From UBA7662 sp036787895 (GTDB lineage: Bacteria > Bacteroidota > Bacteroidia > UBA7662): a stretch of 64,000 bases of DNA. The stretch covers positions 62,001-126,000 of the forward strand of contig DAIQOK010000003.1 of the NCBI GenBank assembly GCA_036787895.1. The letters run 5' to 3'. Shown piece by piece: positions 8,606 to 17,989 of the stretch. The stretch's first letter is position 1. Each line of letters starts with the position of its first letter. Both the position numbers and the translations under genes were made by a program. Below the pieces are notes generated by a model. That model did no database searches. It was not told the origin of the DNA and worked only from the letters and a program-made list of their open reading frames with translations.

Positions 8606-10036
8606 TCAGGATTTTACACCCTTATCTATTAATATCGACTTAAGCTTTTCTACTACTTCGGGTGCCCATCTTTTAATTTCCTCTGCCAATTGAATTAATT
8701 GTGCTTTCCGGTGCTGGTCGGTTGCTACTGTAAATGCGGCTTCCTGAAGTTGCTGTAATAATTCTTCTTGTTCCATGCGACCTTCTCTGAATAAAGCCAG
8801 GGCATAATACCAACTCAATGCCGGCAGATAGTGCTGCCGTTTGCGGTATTGTTGTTCCTTTTCCATCAGCTTGTTTAAGCGTACCACCCGGATAAGTTTG
8901 GAATACTTATGCTGAAATAACAGGGCTTGCAGATAGCTGCTGAATAAAAGGTGCCAACGTTGTTCAAAAACCTGCTCTTTATAGGCATTCAGGAAATTTT
9001 CAGCATACTTCTCCCCTTCATGTGGCTGATCGGTTTCATTTAAACAGCGCACAAACAGCGCTACAAATCCTGTTCGGTTATGGAAATTATTGTAGTGTTT
9101 GAGCTCCGGAAAAGCCTGGCGCATCAATTCCAACGCCGCTTTTGGTTTGTTTTGCCGGAGCAGAATGGCGCTTAGGTTGTTGATATAATAGATATAATCG
9201 GCATTACGACCCCGTATGGAGAGATAGCCGTAACTAGCTGCCTCCTCCAGTTGATCCAATTGAGCATGCAGCAGCAAACGATTGCTGTAATAATTGGCCA
9301 GTATACGTTTTGAATAAAATTGCCCTACTTCGAAAGCCTGCTCCAACTCGTCGTAAAAAGGAAGTAGCTGCTGATATGTTCGATAATTGTAATGCCAAAA
9401 GGTAAGTCGTACCAAAGCAAAATAGCGGTTGAGCCCGTCTAGTGCCTTATCGCGGAATACGTCTCCCAACCAGCTTGCCCAATCGCGGCTGGGAACTATG
9501 CCTTCCTTATAGGCTTGGGTAATTTCTGTACTGGCCTGATGTAAATCGGCATAAACCGATTGGGATTTTTTATAAGCAGCAGCATTTTTGGTTAACCAAT
9601 CATTAACAAGCTGGTGTTCTCTGAACCGCATGCGTATGAGCAAATACTGGCGAAAATTCAGCATCAAGTCGTACAGCCTGACAAAATAATAGGCGGAAGC
9701 CGGATATTTCAACAAGGCCAGCAGCTGCTTTTCGGTTTCAGCATCGACAGTATCCGTCATAATGCGGCTGTCCAATTGATTGATATGCTCAAAACTTTGA
9801 TCTACATCAATTGCCGCAAGTTTGTGTTTAACCCATTGAATGAGAGCGAAATATTTGCGCTTGTCGATGGCAGGATTAAAGTTCACCGACTTATTATGCA
9901 CGACCCTGGCAACCATCAGTTCGAGTATACTTTTGTTCTCCTCGTCCTGAAACTGATGAATATCATTCAAATAGCGCAATTCATGTGGCAGCAATACGGC
10001 CACAAATTGTTGAAAGACCTGGAGTTTGGGCTTCAT
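8606..10036 (-). CDS. Helical-repeat (TPR-like) protein, unknown function
   Basis: A 476-residue protein without signal peptide or membrane segments, almost wholly helical. The middle and C-terminal parts show TPR-like repeats, for example YYINNLSAILLRQNKPKAALELMRQAFPEL. It is rich in Leu, Gln and aromatic residues, so it is cytoplasmic and probably a protein-binding scaffold. It is the last gene of a tightly packed operon with a sensor kinase, a barrel protein and an S41 protease; only two bases separate it from the protease gene. I do not recognise a named family. Confidence 0.6.
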   Translation of the reverse strand: MKPKLQVFQQFVAVLLPHELRYLNDIHQFQDEENKSILELMVARVVHNKSVNFNPAIDKRKYFALIQWVKHKLAAIDVDQSFEHINQLDSRIMTDTVDAETEKQLLALLKYPASAYYFVRLYDLMLNFRQYLLIRMRFREHQLVNDWLTKNAAAYKKSQSVYADLHQASTEITQAYKEGIVPSRDWASWLGDVFRDKALDGLNRYFALVRLTFWHYNYRTYQQLLPFYDELEQAFEVGQFYSKRILANYYSNRLLLHAQLDQLEEAASYGYLSIRGRNADYIYYINNLSAILLRQNKPKAALELMRQAFPELKHYNNFHNRTGFVALFVRCLNETDQPHEGEKYAENFLNAYKEQVFEQRWHLLFSSYLQALLFQHKYSKLIRVVRLNKLMEKEQQYRKRQHYLPALSWYYALALFREGRMEQEELLQQLQEAAFTVATDQHRKAQLIQLAEEIKRWAPEVVEKLKSILIDKGVKS

Positions 10037-10038
10037 AG

Positions 10039-11088
10039 CTATTGTCCGCTGTCGAGATACAAAATAGCACGTTCGAGCATGCTATCGTAGCCCTGGGCAG
10101 CCTGAGCGGCATCCAAATCTACCTGGATATGCGGTGGTACGCCCGATTCCCAATTGTAACGTTGGCCGGATGCATCGGTTTCAGGACTAAGACTTTGGGA
10201 GACCGAAAAACGATAAGTCCAGCCATTAGGCAACTCGCCGCCGTTTGGTACGCCAAGGCCGCCACCGGTGGTGTCGCCTATCAAACGCACCTGGGGTAGC
10301 GCCCGCATATGCAGACAAAACATGGAGCTGGCACTATAGCTGTTGCGATTGATGAGTATCGCCAGTTTGCCTGTGTATTTAAGGGGCGATGTTGCTGGAA
10401 TTACTTTAACAGCAAGCTCTGGACCAAAATCATCGGGTTTTGGTCCGTTTTTCAATCGACTATAATAACCAATTCGCTCTACATCAGTAAAACGACCGGC
10501 CAATGAATGGGCATTTTGGATAGAACCGCCACCATTCGAGCGCAAATCGAGTATTACCCCATCTACATCCAACATTTTTTCCATGACAAAATTCAGCTCA
10601 GTCCCACTGAAGCCGTTCATAAAGGAGCGGTAGCTGATCAGTCCGAATCGTTTTCCTAAAGTATCAAGCACCGTATGCTGAAAAGGGCCTGTTATATAAT
10701 ACTTGTTGATATCACGCAGCAGATAACGTTCCTGGAGTAAACGACCATCATAATTTTGAGGTCGCCCTAAAAAGACAGGATAATAAACCGAATAGGTAAA
10801 CGGACTCGACAGATTTACATGACCATCGCGTAGTTCATTCAGCATCTCTGCCAATACACGGAACAAAGCCTCCTGCGACATCTCAGGACGTATTCTGGGA
10901 CTATAATTGGCATACACTGTATCCCAATTCACGCCTTTGTACTCCAAAAAGCTGTATTTAGTGCGGACTTCTTCCCACAGATAATCGAAGTTAGCCCGGG
11001 GAGAGGCATTGGGCTGCTCACCTAAAAATGCCTTGGTACAGCTTACAAGTCCGGCAAGCAAAAGCAGAAATAAGGCTGTCTTTTTCAT
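10039..11088 (-). CDS. S41 family peptidase (tricorn/S41B-like), lipoprotein
   Basis: A 349-residue predicted lipoprotein (lipobox LVSC, C17). The N-terminal helical part contains LRDGHVNL, whose His is a catalytic residue in tricorn-like S41 enzymes. The core has DLRSNGGG and the nucleophile Ser in NSYSASSMF, followed by GDTTGGGLG. The catalytic Lys of CtpA-type S41A enzymes is replaced by Gly in that last motif, which is normal for the S41B group. It is probably active in the periplasm or at the outer membrane. It overlaps the upstream barrel gene by 4 bases. Confidence 0.8.
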   Translation of the reverse strand: MKKTALFLLLLAGLVSCTKAFLGEQPNASPRANFDYLWEEVRTKYSFLEYKGVNWDTVYANYSPRIRPEMSQEALFRVLAEMLNELRDGHVNLSSPFTYSVYYPVFLGRPQNYDGRLLQERYLLRDINKYYITGPFQHTVLDTLGKRFGLISYRSFMNGFSGTELNFVMEKMLDVDGVILDLRSNGGGSIQNAHSLAGRFTDVERIGYYSRLKNGPKPDDFGPELAVKVIPATSPLKYTGKLAILINRNSYSASSMFCLHMRALPQVRLIGDTTGGGLGVPNGGELPNGWTYRFSVSQSLSPETDASGQRYNWESGVPPHIQVDLDAAQAAQGYDSMLERAILYLDSGQ

Positions 11089-12002
11089 CGGCGTTGTTCA
11101 GGGTGTGTGTCTAGTTTAATGCGTAAGCCAACCAAAAGCTGGCTATTGGCTGAGCGAGTAGCCTGGTTGTTTTGTTCGTAAGCATAGCCCGTCCATTGCC
11201 ACTGCAAACTCAATGCATTCCCATTCTTCAGAAAATAATGGGCATACAACTGATTTTTGAGGTAGAGATAATTGCCTGCCAGGGTAACATTCAGATTCTC
11301 CTTTAAATCCTGCCTTATGCCTGCATTAGGGTCATTACCGAGGGTATTGTGCAGCCCGATATAAGGTGTACGCAGATGTGCGGCTACGACCGGCAACTCC
11401 AATTGCCAGCCAATACGTATCGGTCGATAGGCAGCTCGGGTATATTTAAAAATCCAAAAACGATAGGTTTTGTCGGATTTCAGTCGAAATGGAAATTCCA
11501 ATCGGCTTACCCCTCCCAAGCCAAGCATGGCATCGTAACCCAGGCTGCCATTTTCCAGCGCAGCATTATCTCTGATTTGCATATAGGCTTGCGTACCATA
11601 GCCGGCATACCATTGTAGCCGACCGAGAGCTGCTTTCACACGCCAAAGCCGGGCACTGTTGGCCTGAAAACCATAACAATCGGCCACATTTAATCCTAAA
11701 CGACTGCTTTGTTGATTGGTGACCATACCCGAATAAAATTGTATTTCGGTACTATATATTTTTTTTAGCTGTATACGTTCATAGCCAACTCCCATACCCC
11801 AACCTTTGCCCAAATAGGCCCTGGGTGATTGTACTTCATCTTTAAAACCCATAAAGGCCGGTCCATTATTGAGCTGCAGACTTCGGTTAGCTATAGCTTT
11901 GTTTTTAGCCCACCACGGTGTGCTCGCCTGCAAGCTGCCGGCTGAAAACAAACCAACCAGAAACAGCAGCAAGAACCAGTGGGATGTATTGGGCTTTATC
12001 AT
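11085..12002 (-). CDS. Secreted outer-membrane beta-barrel-like protein, unknown function
   Basis: A 305-residue protein with a signal peptide (hydrophobic residues about 9-26, ending SLQA). The mature part has many alternating strands ending in YxLxN or WQWTGY patterns, with a C-terminal LLVGLRIKL strand, consistent with a small barrel. No named domain recognised. It lies 9 bases after the hybrid kinase gene and overlaps the protease gene by 4 bases (ATGA type), so all are one transcript. Confidence 0.6.
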   Translation of the reverse strand: MIKPNTSHWFLLLFLVGLFSAGSLQASTPWWAKNKAIANRSLQLNNGPAFMGFKDEVQSPRAYLGKGWGMGVGYERIQLKKIYSTEIQFYSGMVTNQQSSRLGLNVADCYGFQANSARLWRVKAALGRLQWYAGYGTQAYMQIRDNAALENGSLGYDAMLGLGGVSRLEFPFRLKSDKTYRFWIFKYTRAAYRPIRIGWQLELPVVAAHLRTPYIGLHNTLGNDPNAGIRQDLKENLNVTLAGNYLYLKNQLYAHYFLKNGNALSLQWQWTGYAYEQNNQATRSANSQLLVGLRIKLDTHPEQRR

Positions 12003-12011
12003 AGGCTTGTT

Positions 12012-14399
12012 TTAGGAGTTTTGCTTAAAGCGGGTTCCTTTGGCAAGGAGGATTTCCAATATGGTTTTCCTCAAATCGTCGGGGTTAAACGGCTTTACCA
12101 CCACAGCATCCACACCAGCACCGAAGGCATCGTGCTCAACCTCTTTAGGTAAACTTGCAGTCAAGGCGATGATTGCAACCTGCTCACCGCGCGCACGCAA
12201 TTGGCGGGTAGCCTCATAGCCATCCATAACCGGCATATGTAAATCCATAAGGACAAGTCCGTGTTTCTGTGCATCCATTTGCATGAGGGCTTCAGCACCA
12301 TTGGTAGCTACTTCAATTACAGCACCCCAACGCTGTAAAAATGCCTTGGCAACCATGACGTTCAACGCATTGTCTTCTACCAATAATATTTCCAAGCCCT
12401 GTAATGGCTTGCCTTGCTGGTCATCCTCCAGATAATCCAGTCTCTCCTCGTTTGGATCGGCTACCTCTTCGTCGCTTTCAGTCAGCCAGATGTCAAAATA
12501 AAAGCGTGAGCCTTTATCTTCTTCACTCTCCAGCAACAATTGTGTCCCTTGGTATTCGAGTATACGCCGGGCAATCGATAAGCCTAATCCGGTTCCGCCA
12601 AAACTCCGTGAGGTTGATGAATCGGCTTGGGTAAATCGCTCAAAAATCAGTTGCTGCTTACTGGCGGCAATGCCAATACCACTATCTATCACCTCAAATC
12701 GGACACAACATTTTTGCTCTTCCTTCGCTACCAAACTTACCCGAAGGCGTACTGAGCCTACTTTGGTAAATTTAATGGCATTGTGCAGCAGATTTACCAA
12801 CACTTGGCTGAGGCGAGTGGGATCGGTGAGCAGTTTTTTATGAAACCGATGTTCTATTTCAATCTGCATTTCCAGGCCTTTCTCGTCGCCTTGTGACCGT
12901 AGCCCCAGGAAGATATTTTTACTCAAGGCGGCAATGTCCACAGGTATCGATTCCACGCTGATTTTACCGGCTTCTATTTTGTTATAATCGAGAATGTCGT
13001 TGACGATGCTCAACAAATTTCTGGCAGCAAAAAGCAAAACGTTCAGCTGTTCGTATTGGTCAGCGCGCGGTTTGTCTTTCAACAGAATATGGGTCATGCC
13101 GATGACCGAATTCAAGGGCGTTCTGATTTCATGGCTCATGGTACTCAGAAACTCCGACTTGGCCCGCAACGCTTTCTCTGCATCCCGACGTGCGATATTC
13201 AATTGCTCTGCAAACCGATAACTAAGTATCAACGACTGTAAGAAAAAAAATAGAATATAACCAATAAACAAAATAACCCTGTCGAGCATAAGTACGCCGA
13301 AATACTGAAAATTAATCAGTAACATCACCACTAAGACCACAGCTGTGCTCCACAAGGCATAACCAGAACCCAGAATTTTGTTTCGATAAGCCTTCAGATA
13401 TACCCAAAAAATATAGAAGGTAAAGGCAAACATCAAAGTCAGATAGGCATTGATGGTCTGGGTAAAAACCACCGGTGGCGACAATAATACCAAAGCGGCA
13501 AGTCCACCATTAATAAAAACAGCCAGTCGCACTACCCAACCATCGGTTTCTTTCGGGTAAAGCCGGAGTGTATAAAAACAAAAAAACAGTATGCTAATGA
13601 AAAGCGTAAAGTACTCCAGCCTGACGGTGATATGCCAGCTTAAATCTGGTAAAAGCTGATGTAAAACATAATTATTTGTACCAACGATACGATAGGTATA
13701 GGACAAACAAAACAAGGCGAAGAATAAAATCACTTTATCATACCGGCCAAATCGATATAAACCCAGAAAAAACAGGCCACCCATCAACAAACAGCCAAAT
13801 AAAATCAGATCGTAGGCATTATCTAATCTTTTTTTTCTTGCTAAGCTTGTCAAATCACCTATCCTAATCGGCTTATATGGCCCACCTTTGGAATGCCAGA
13901 AATTAGCAATATGCAGCACAATATGCAAGCTGTCTTCATCGGCCTTTAAAGGCAAAAGTTTTCGTTCCCAGCGTGGAATGGCTCTACTTTCTATGCTATC
14001 AGGCCTACCATTTTGTAAAACTAACTTTCCGTTGATGTAAAGCGCATAACTTGAGTATACATCCGGCATCGATAAAGCCAGGCTTTTTTTACCCGGTTGA
14101 AGCAGGACTGTCAGTTGATAGCTTGCAAACCCCTGCGCTTTTAATGCCTGACCGTCTAAAACGAGTTTATTCCACCGCATTGGAAATGGCACCAAGGCAG
14201 CTTGCGGTTGGGGTGGTAAAGCAGGATCAATCAGTTCGTTCCAGAAAAAGCGCCAGTTGCCGTCGAGATTGATGGCTGAATCATTCAGATTAATGGCGCG
14301 TAAATCTGCCAATCCATCCCTGGTCACTTGCCCACTCAGTGTTTTGCCAAACAAGACGCTTACCAGCAGCAGTAACAACCAAGTACGAAATAGAGCCAT
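12012..14399 (-). CDS. Hybrid sensor histidine kinase/response regulator with 7TMR-DISM sensor
   Basis: About 795 residues from the ATG at 14399, which starts the signal peptide directly; an in-frame ATG seven codons upstream is possible. Order: signal peptide; extracellular jelly-roll domain like the sugar-binding domain of GH2 enzymes (LDGNWRFFW, YALYINGKLV), about residues 35-185; seven membrane helices, about 195-395; DHp domain with H423 in SHEIRTPLN; HATPase with HNAIKF, DSGIGI and GGTGLGLS; C-terminal receiver with D719 in LVLMDLHMP. It should sense a ligand outside the inner membrane. No separate DNA-binding regulator is adjacent, so the output is unclear. First gene of a four-gene operon. 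Confidence 0.9.
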   Translation of the reverse strand: MALFRTWLLLLLVSVLFGKTLSGQVTRDGLADLRAINLNDSAINLDGNWRFFWNELIDPALPPQPQAALVPFPMRWNKLVLDGQALKAQGFASYQLTVLLQPGKKSLALSMPDVYSSYALYINGKLVLQNGRPDSIESRAIPRWERKLLPLKADEDSLHIVLHIANFWHSKGGPYKPIRIGDLTSLARKKRLDNAYDLILFGCLLMGGLFFLGLYRFGRYDKVILFFALFCLSYTYRIVGTNNYVLHQLLPDLSWHITVRLEYFTLFISILFFCFYTLRLYPKETDGWVVRLAVFINGGLAALVLLSPPVVFTQTINAYLTLMFAFTFYIFWVYLKAYRNKILGSGYALWSTAVVLVVMLLINFQYFGVLMLDRVILFIGYILFFFLQSLILSYRFAEQLNIARRDAEKALRAKSEFLSTMSHEIRTPLNSVIGMTHILLKDKPRADQYEQLNVLLFAARNLLSIVNDILDYNKIEAGKISVESIPVDIAALSKNIFLGLRSQGDEKGLEMQIEIEHRFHKKLLTDPTRLSQVLVNLLHNAIKFTKVGSVRLRVSLVAKEEQKCCVRFEVIDSGIGIAASKQQLIFERFTQADSSTSRSFGGTGLGLSIARRILEYQGTQLLLESEEDKGSRFYFDIWLTESDEEVADPNEERLDYLEDDQQGKPLQGLEILLVEDNALNVMVAKAFLQRWGAVIEVATNGAEALMQMDAQKHGLVLMDLHMPVMDGYEATRQLRARGEQVAIIALTASLPKEVEHDAFGAGVDAVVVKPFNPDDLRKTILEILLAKGTRFKQNS

Positions 14400-14495
14400 C
14401 TGGTACGGAAAAACAATCAAACGCCGAAAGAACAGCTAATATCCAAAATTATATACGCTCTTTCTGCAACATTTTTCGCATGGCAGGAAGAATTA

Positions 14496-14948
14496 CTAAG
14501 GCAAGGGGCTGCCTACAGCTACAGCACAATCATGCCCGGGCTGACCATGTTCCGGATTTAGCCGTTTGCCACCACTACTTGCTGGTGCCGGGTTGTTGCG
14601 TTCGGTAGTCGGGGCAGCCTGGGTAGCCGGTAATGTTTGATCTTGCGCTGTATTTAGCTGGGTGGTAATTTCATTTGAATTACCGATGGGTGCATTTAAT
14701 GGCGAGCCCACCGGAATATCACAACGGTGGCCGGGTTGACCGTGCTCCGGGTTCAAGGCGGTATTACCCATGGAAGCAGCCGGTTGTGGTGACTGTATAG
14801 GCTGCTCAGGTACCATCATGGGCGCATCGCCCGAAGCATTTCCCTGGTTACCGATAACAGGTGCAGGTTTATAGGTATTGGCAGGTTGTGTATTGCAGGC
14901 CGTAATAAACAAGGCTGTAAAGGAAAGAAGTAGAAGAGACTTTTGCAT
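14496..14948 (-). CDS. Small lipoprotein with two HGQPGH motifs
   Basis: 150 residues from the ATG at 14948, which starts a lipoprotein signal (MQKSLLLLSFTALFITAC); a longer frame to 15026 would bury the signal. The body is low-complexity Pro/Ala/Gln/Asn sequence and holds two copies of a 20-residue motif at 65-84 and 130-149: LNPEHGQPGH, then a residue, Cys, and ending VGSPL. I recall similar NPxHGQPGHRC motifs in uncharacterised Bacteroidota proteins; their role is unknown. His and Cys spacing would suit metal or heme binding, but that is only a guess. It follows the acyl operon but 78 bases separate it from the ligase gene. Confidence 0.6.
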   Translation of the reverse strand: MQKSLLLLSFTALFITACNTQPANTYKPAPVIGNQGNASGDAPMMVPEQPIQSPQPAASMGNTALNPEHGQPGHRCDIPVGSPLNAPIGNSNEITTQLNTAQDQTLPATQAAPTTERNNPAPASSGGKRLNPEHGQPGHDCAVAVGSPLP

Positions 14949-15026
14949 TTGATTCGTTTCAGTTGTACAAGTTAAGTGCTTTATCACCAAAAAAGTGCCC
15001 AAACCGTCGATCTTCTTGCCAATCAA

Positions 15027-16511
15027 TTAAACTAACTTTTTACGGTCCAGCTTACCGGAATCGTTTTTAGGTATTTCATCCACAAAAACAAAGGACTTGG
15101 GGACCTTAAATTTTGCCAGCTCTCCAATACAATAAGCTTTCAACTGATCAGCCGTTAAAGTTGCCTCTTTTTTCAGTACAATAAATGCTTTGCCGACCTC
15201 TCCCCACTTTTCATCAGCTACACCAATCACCACGGCTTCACTGATGGCAGGATGGGTCAACAAATACTTCTCAATTTCGGCCGGGTAAACATTTTCGCCA
15301 CCGCTTATAAACATATTTTTGAGTCGGTCGACCACATACAGATATCCTTCCTCATCCCTTCTCAAAAGGTCACCCGTATGAAACCAACCAGCCGTAATGG
15401 CTTTGGCCGTAGCCTCAGGCTGATTCCAATATCCTGGCGTGACCACATTTCCTTTCAGCCACAGCTCGCCGGTTCCGGCCCCGCTTACAATGGATCCATC
15501 TGCATCAACCAGTTGGGTTTCGAGATAAAAATTAGGGAAACCAATAGAGCCTATTTTTCGGATCGCATCTTCCTGGGGTAGAGAGGTGACATTGGGGCCC
15601 ACTTCGGTAAGTCCATAACCTTGCCGAATGGGTACACCCTTTTTATTCCATGCCTCAATAACCGGTATGGGCAATGCCTCGCCTCCTACAATAAAATAAC
15701 GCAAATGGCTTAAATCAGTGCTGTTGAATGTCTCGCATTCACTCAACATTTTAATCATGGTAGGTACCACCATAAAGACATTTATTTGCTCCTTTTCGAG
15801 CAGCGACATCACCAAATCCGGTTCGAAATGCGGCAAAAGGATGATGCTTGCACCAAAATGAAGAAAAGGGGTAGTCAGCACATTCCATCCACCAGTATGA
15901 AAGGGTGGCATACACATCAAAGTGCGATCGTTGCAGCTTATTTGTAGCCGTAAAGCAGTATTCAGGCTATTCCAAACCAGCATTTTATGGGTATACAGTG
16001 CCCCTTTGGGAAAACCCGTAGTGCCACTGGTGTAAAGGATAAAAATGGGGTCATCCTCACTTAAGGCTACTGAACTGAAATCAACCGACAATGCTGCATT
16101 AGCCATAATTTTACTGATTTCCCCGAACGCCCACCAGCCAATGCCCTGGGCTTGAGGTGCTTCTTCGAGCAGTGTTTTGAATTTAGGACTGAACAACAGC
16201 AGCGCAGGTGCAGCATCCCCGAGCAGGTAGTCAATCTCCCGGGAAGCTAAACGGTAATTCAAGGGAACAAGCACGATGCCCGTTTTTTGGGCAGCGGCAA
16301 ACAATACAATATACTCCAAACTAAATTCGGCCAGTATAGCCAAACGATCGCCCCGGTTGATACCACGGCTGGTTAATGCCAGAGCAACCCGACAAGCAGC
16401 AGCATCCAATTCGGCATAAGTCATTTGCCGACTGCTAAGTGCCTCTTTTACTGCCAATTGGCGGGGACTGTACAAACGCCACTTGGCAGACCAATCAAAT
16501 TCGCTAGTCAT
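15027..16511 (-). CDS. Acyl-CoA synthetase (class I adenylate-forming ligase)
   Basis: A 494-residue ANL-superfamily ligase that activates a carboxylic acid as acyl-AMP and then acyl-CoA. Motifs: P-loop ILYTSGTTGFPKG (about 157-169), YGLTEVGP, the GWFHTGDL and DRLKNMFISGGENVYP hinge region, and the C-terminal PKNDSGKLDR with the catalytic Lys. It resembles medium/long-chain fatty-acid or o-succinylbenzoate CoA ligases; chain length cannot be read. It overlaps the symporter gene by 4 bases and is the last gene of a five-gene acyl operon, suggesting that it activates the acid imported by the symporter. Confidence 0.88.
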   Translation of the reverse strand: MTSEFDWSAKWRLYSPRQLAVKEALSSRQMTYAELDAAACRVALALTSRGINRGDRLAILAEFSLEYIVLFAAAQKTGIVLVPLNYRLASREIDYLLGDAAPALLLFSPKFKTLLEEAPQAQGIGWWAFGEISKIMANAALSVDFSSVALSEDDPIFILYTSGTTGFPKGALYTHKMLVWNSLNTALRLQISCNDRTLMCMPPFHTGGWNVLTTPFLHFGASIILLPHFEPDLVMSLLEKEQINVFMVVPTMIKMLSECETFNSTDLSHLRYFIVGGEALPIPVIEAWNKKGVPIRQGYGLTEVGPNVTSLPQEDAIRKIGSIGFPNFYLETQLVDADGSIVSGAGTGELWLKGNVVTPGYWNQPEATAKAITAGWFHTGDLLRRDEEGYLYVVDRLKNMFISGGENVYPAEIEKYLLTHPAISEAVVIGVADEKWGEVGKAFIVLKKEATLTADQLKAYCIGELAKFKVPKSFVFVDEIPKNDSGKLDRKKLV

Positions 16512-17986
16512 AATTTGGTTCTTCTAGATAAGAGATACAATATTCCAGCGGTTAAGAGACTCGCCGATATCGCCAATGCTGCCGGAATGGCCGGATTTTT
16601 AACTTCGGCCTGCATATAAGGTGTAAGTTCTCCGTAATAAACGCCAAAATGCACCAGTAAGGCCAGCAAAGAAGCAGGAGCAACAACTTTTAAACTGGCA
16701 CGAGGTAAAAACATCCCGAACAACACCGGTACAAAAGCCGCAGCGAAATAAGCATAAACCCCATGCTGAGCAAAAATTGCTACGCTTAAATTAGGTGCTA
16801 TTAGCTGCTGATAGCTAAAATAACCACTTACTAGCGCCAGTATCACAATAACCATTCTATTGACCCCTATCCGGCGGCTATCTGATTTATTCGCCAGCTT
16901 CGGTAAAAAAGCAGGGAGCAAATCGTTGGAGACAGTCGTACTCAACGACTGAATTAATCCTTCCAAGGTGGAGATACCGGCTGAGATTAAGCCAAGCACA
17001 ACCACCAAACTTATCCAAACCGGAAATTCTGCCACCACATAAGTGGATAAAATAGCATCGGCTTTGATCGGCAGACCATCGAAGGTCAGCCTGGGGAACA
17101 TTAAACGAGCATACAAACCGGTAAATACTACCGAAAAAAAGATGAATTCAACAATTACAGCAACGGTTAGAAAACGGTTAACATCCTTTTCTTCTTTCAG
17201 CAAAAGCGCTTTGGTGATGATGTGTGGTTGGCAAACAATGGCAATGCCGATCATGAATTGCGCAAAACCTATCTCAAACCAATCCCGGAAAAGCACACTT
17301 TGGGCATTGGTTGGAGCAACCAAAACAGGATCAATTGTTTTGAGTTTGGCTAAAAATCCTTTCACTCCTTCACTAAAATGTTCGTAGCCCGAGCCCAACA
17401 ATATAAAAGCTATAATTAACATCAGTACAGCTTGAATTAAATTGGTATACACCATACTATTGGCTCCACCAAACATCATATAACCAAAAACAAAAATTAC
17501 AATGCCAATTAAAACTGTTGTAGGCGACAGATTAAGTGATTTGGAGACAATTTGAGTCAATCCAACATTTATCAATACAATAAATGTTATCAGTAACAAG
17601 GCCAGTATCGCAAAAAAGAGGGCGTAATTTTTACTTTCATAGCGACTACCCATCCATTGGGCAAGACTGAGGGCTTTAACCGTTTGGCCATACTTTCGAA
17701 AACCCTTGCTTAGTACCACCAGGGAAATCAAGGCAGCTATAGGCATCACAACACCATAACTGAGTACCCCGCTCAGTCCGTACATCGCAATAAAACCCGG
17801 GTTGATTATAAATGTAGCTGCACTTGTCATACTTGCAGCTAAAGCCAAACCCACTGCTACCGGTGAAAAGGTCACGTTGCCAACCGCATAATCCGACAGG
17901 CTTTTAATTTTTAAGGCAGCCCTAACAACAATAAGCAAGGTTACGGCCATATATAGACTAATCAGGATGTAGCTGGCTGTTACCAT
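16508..17986 (-). CDS. Sodium:solute symporter (SSS family)
   Basis: A 492-residue integral membrane protein with about 13 hydrophobic helices. SSS-family hallmarks are the early SLSDYAVGNVTFSPVAVGLALAASMTSAATFI segment (TM2, Na+ site) and GGANSMVYTNLIQAVLM (the family signature region). Overall closest in feel to PanF/proline-type symporters. It brings a small organic solute, probably a carboxylate given its partners, into the cytoplasm with Na+. It starts 3 bases after the hydrolase gene and overlaps the ligase gene by 4. Confidence 0.87.
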   Translation of the reverse strand: MVTASYILISLYMAVTLLIVVRAALKIKSLSDYAVGNVTFSPVAVGLALAASMTSAATFIINPGFIAMYGLSGVLSYGVVMPIAALISLVVLSKGFRKYGQTVKALSLAQWMGSRYESKNYALFFAILALLLITFIVLINVGLTQIVSKSLNLSPTTVLIGIVIFVFGYMMFGGANSMVYTNLIQAVLMLIIAFILLGSGYEHFSEGVKGFLAKLKTIDPVLVAPTNAQSVLFRDWFEIGFAQFMIGIAIVCQPHIITKALLLKEEKDVNRFLTVAVIVEFIFFSVVFTGLYARLMFPRLTFDGLPIKADAILSTYVVAEFPVWISLVVVLGLISAGISTLEGLIQSLSTTVSNDLLPAFLPKLANKSDSRRIGVNRMVIVILALVSGYFSYQQLIAPNLSVAIFAQHGVYAYFAAAFVPVLFGMFLPRASLKVVAPASLLALLVHFGVYYGELTPYMQAEVKNPAIPAALAISASLLTAGILYLLSRRTKL

Positions 17987-17989
17987 GCT

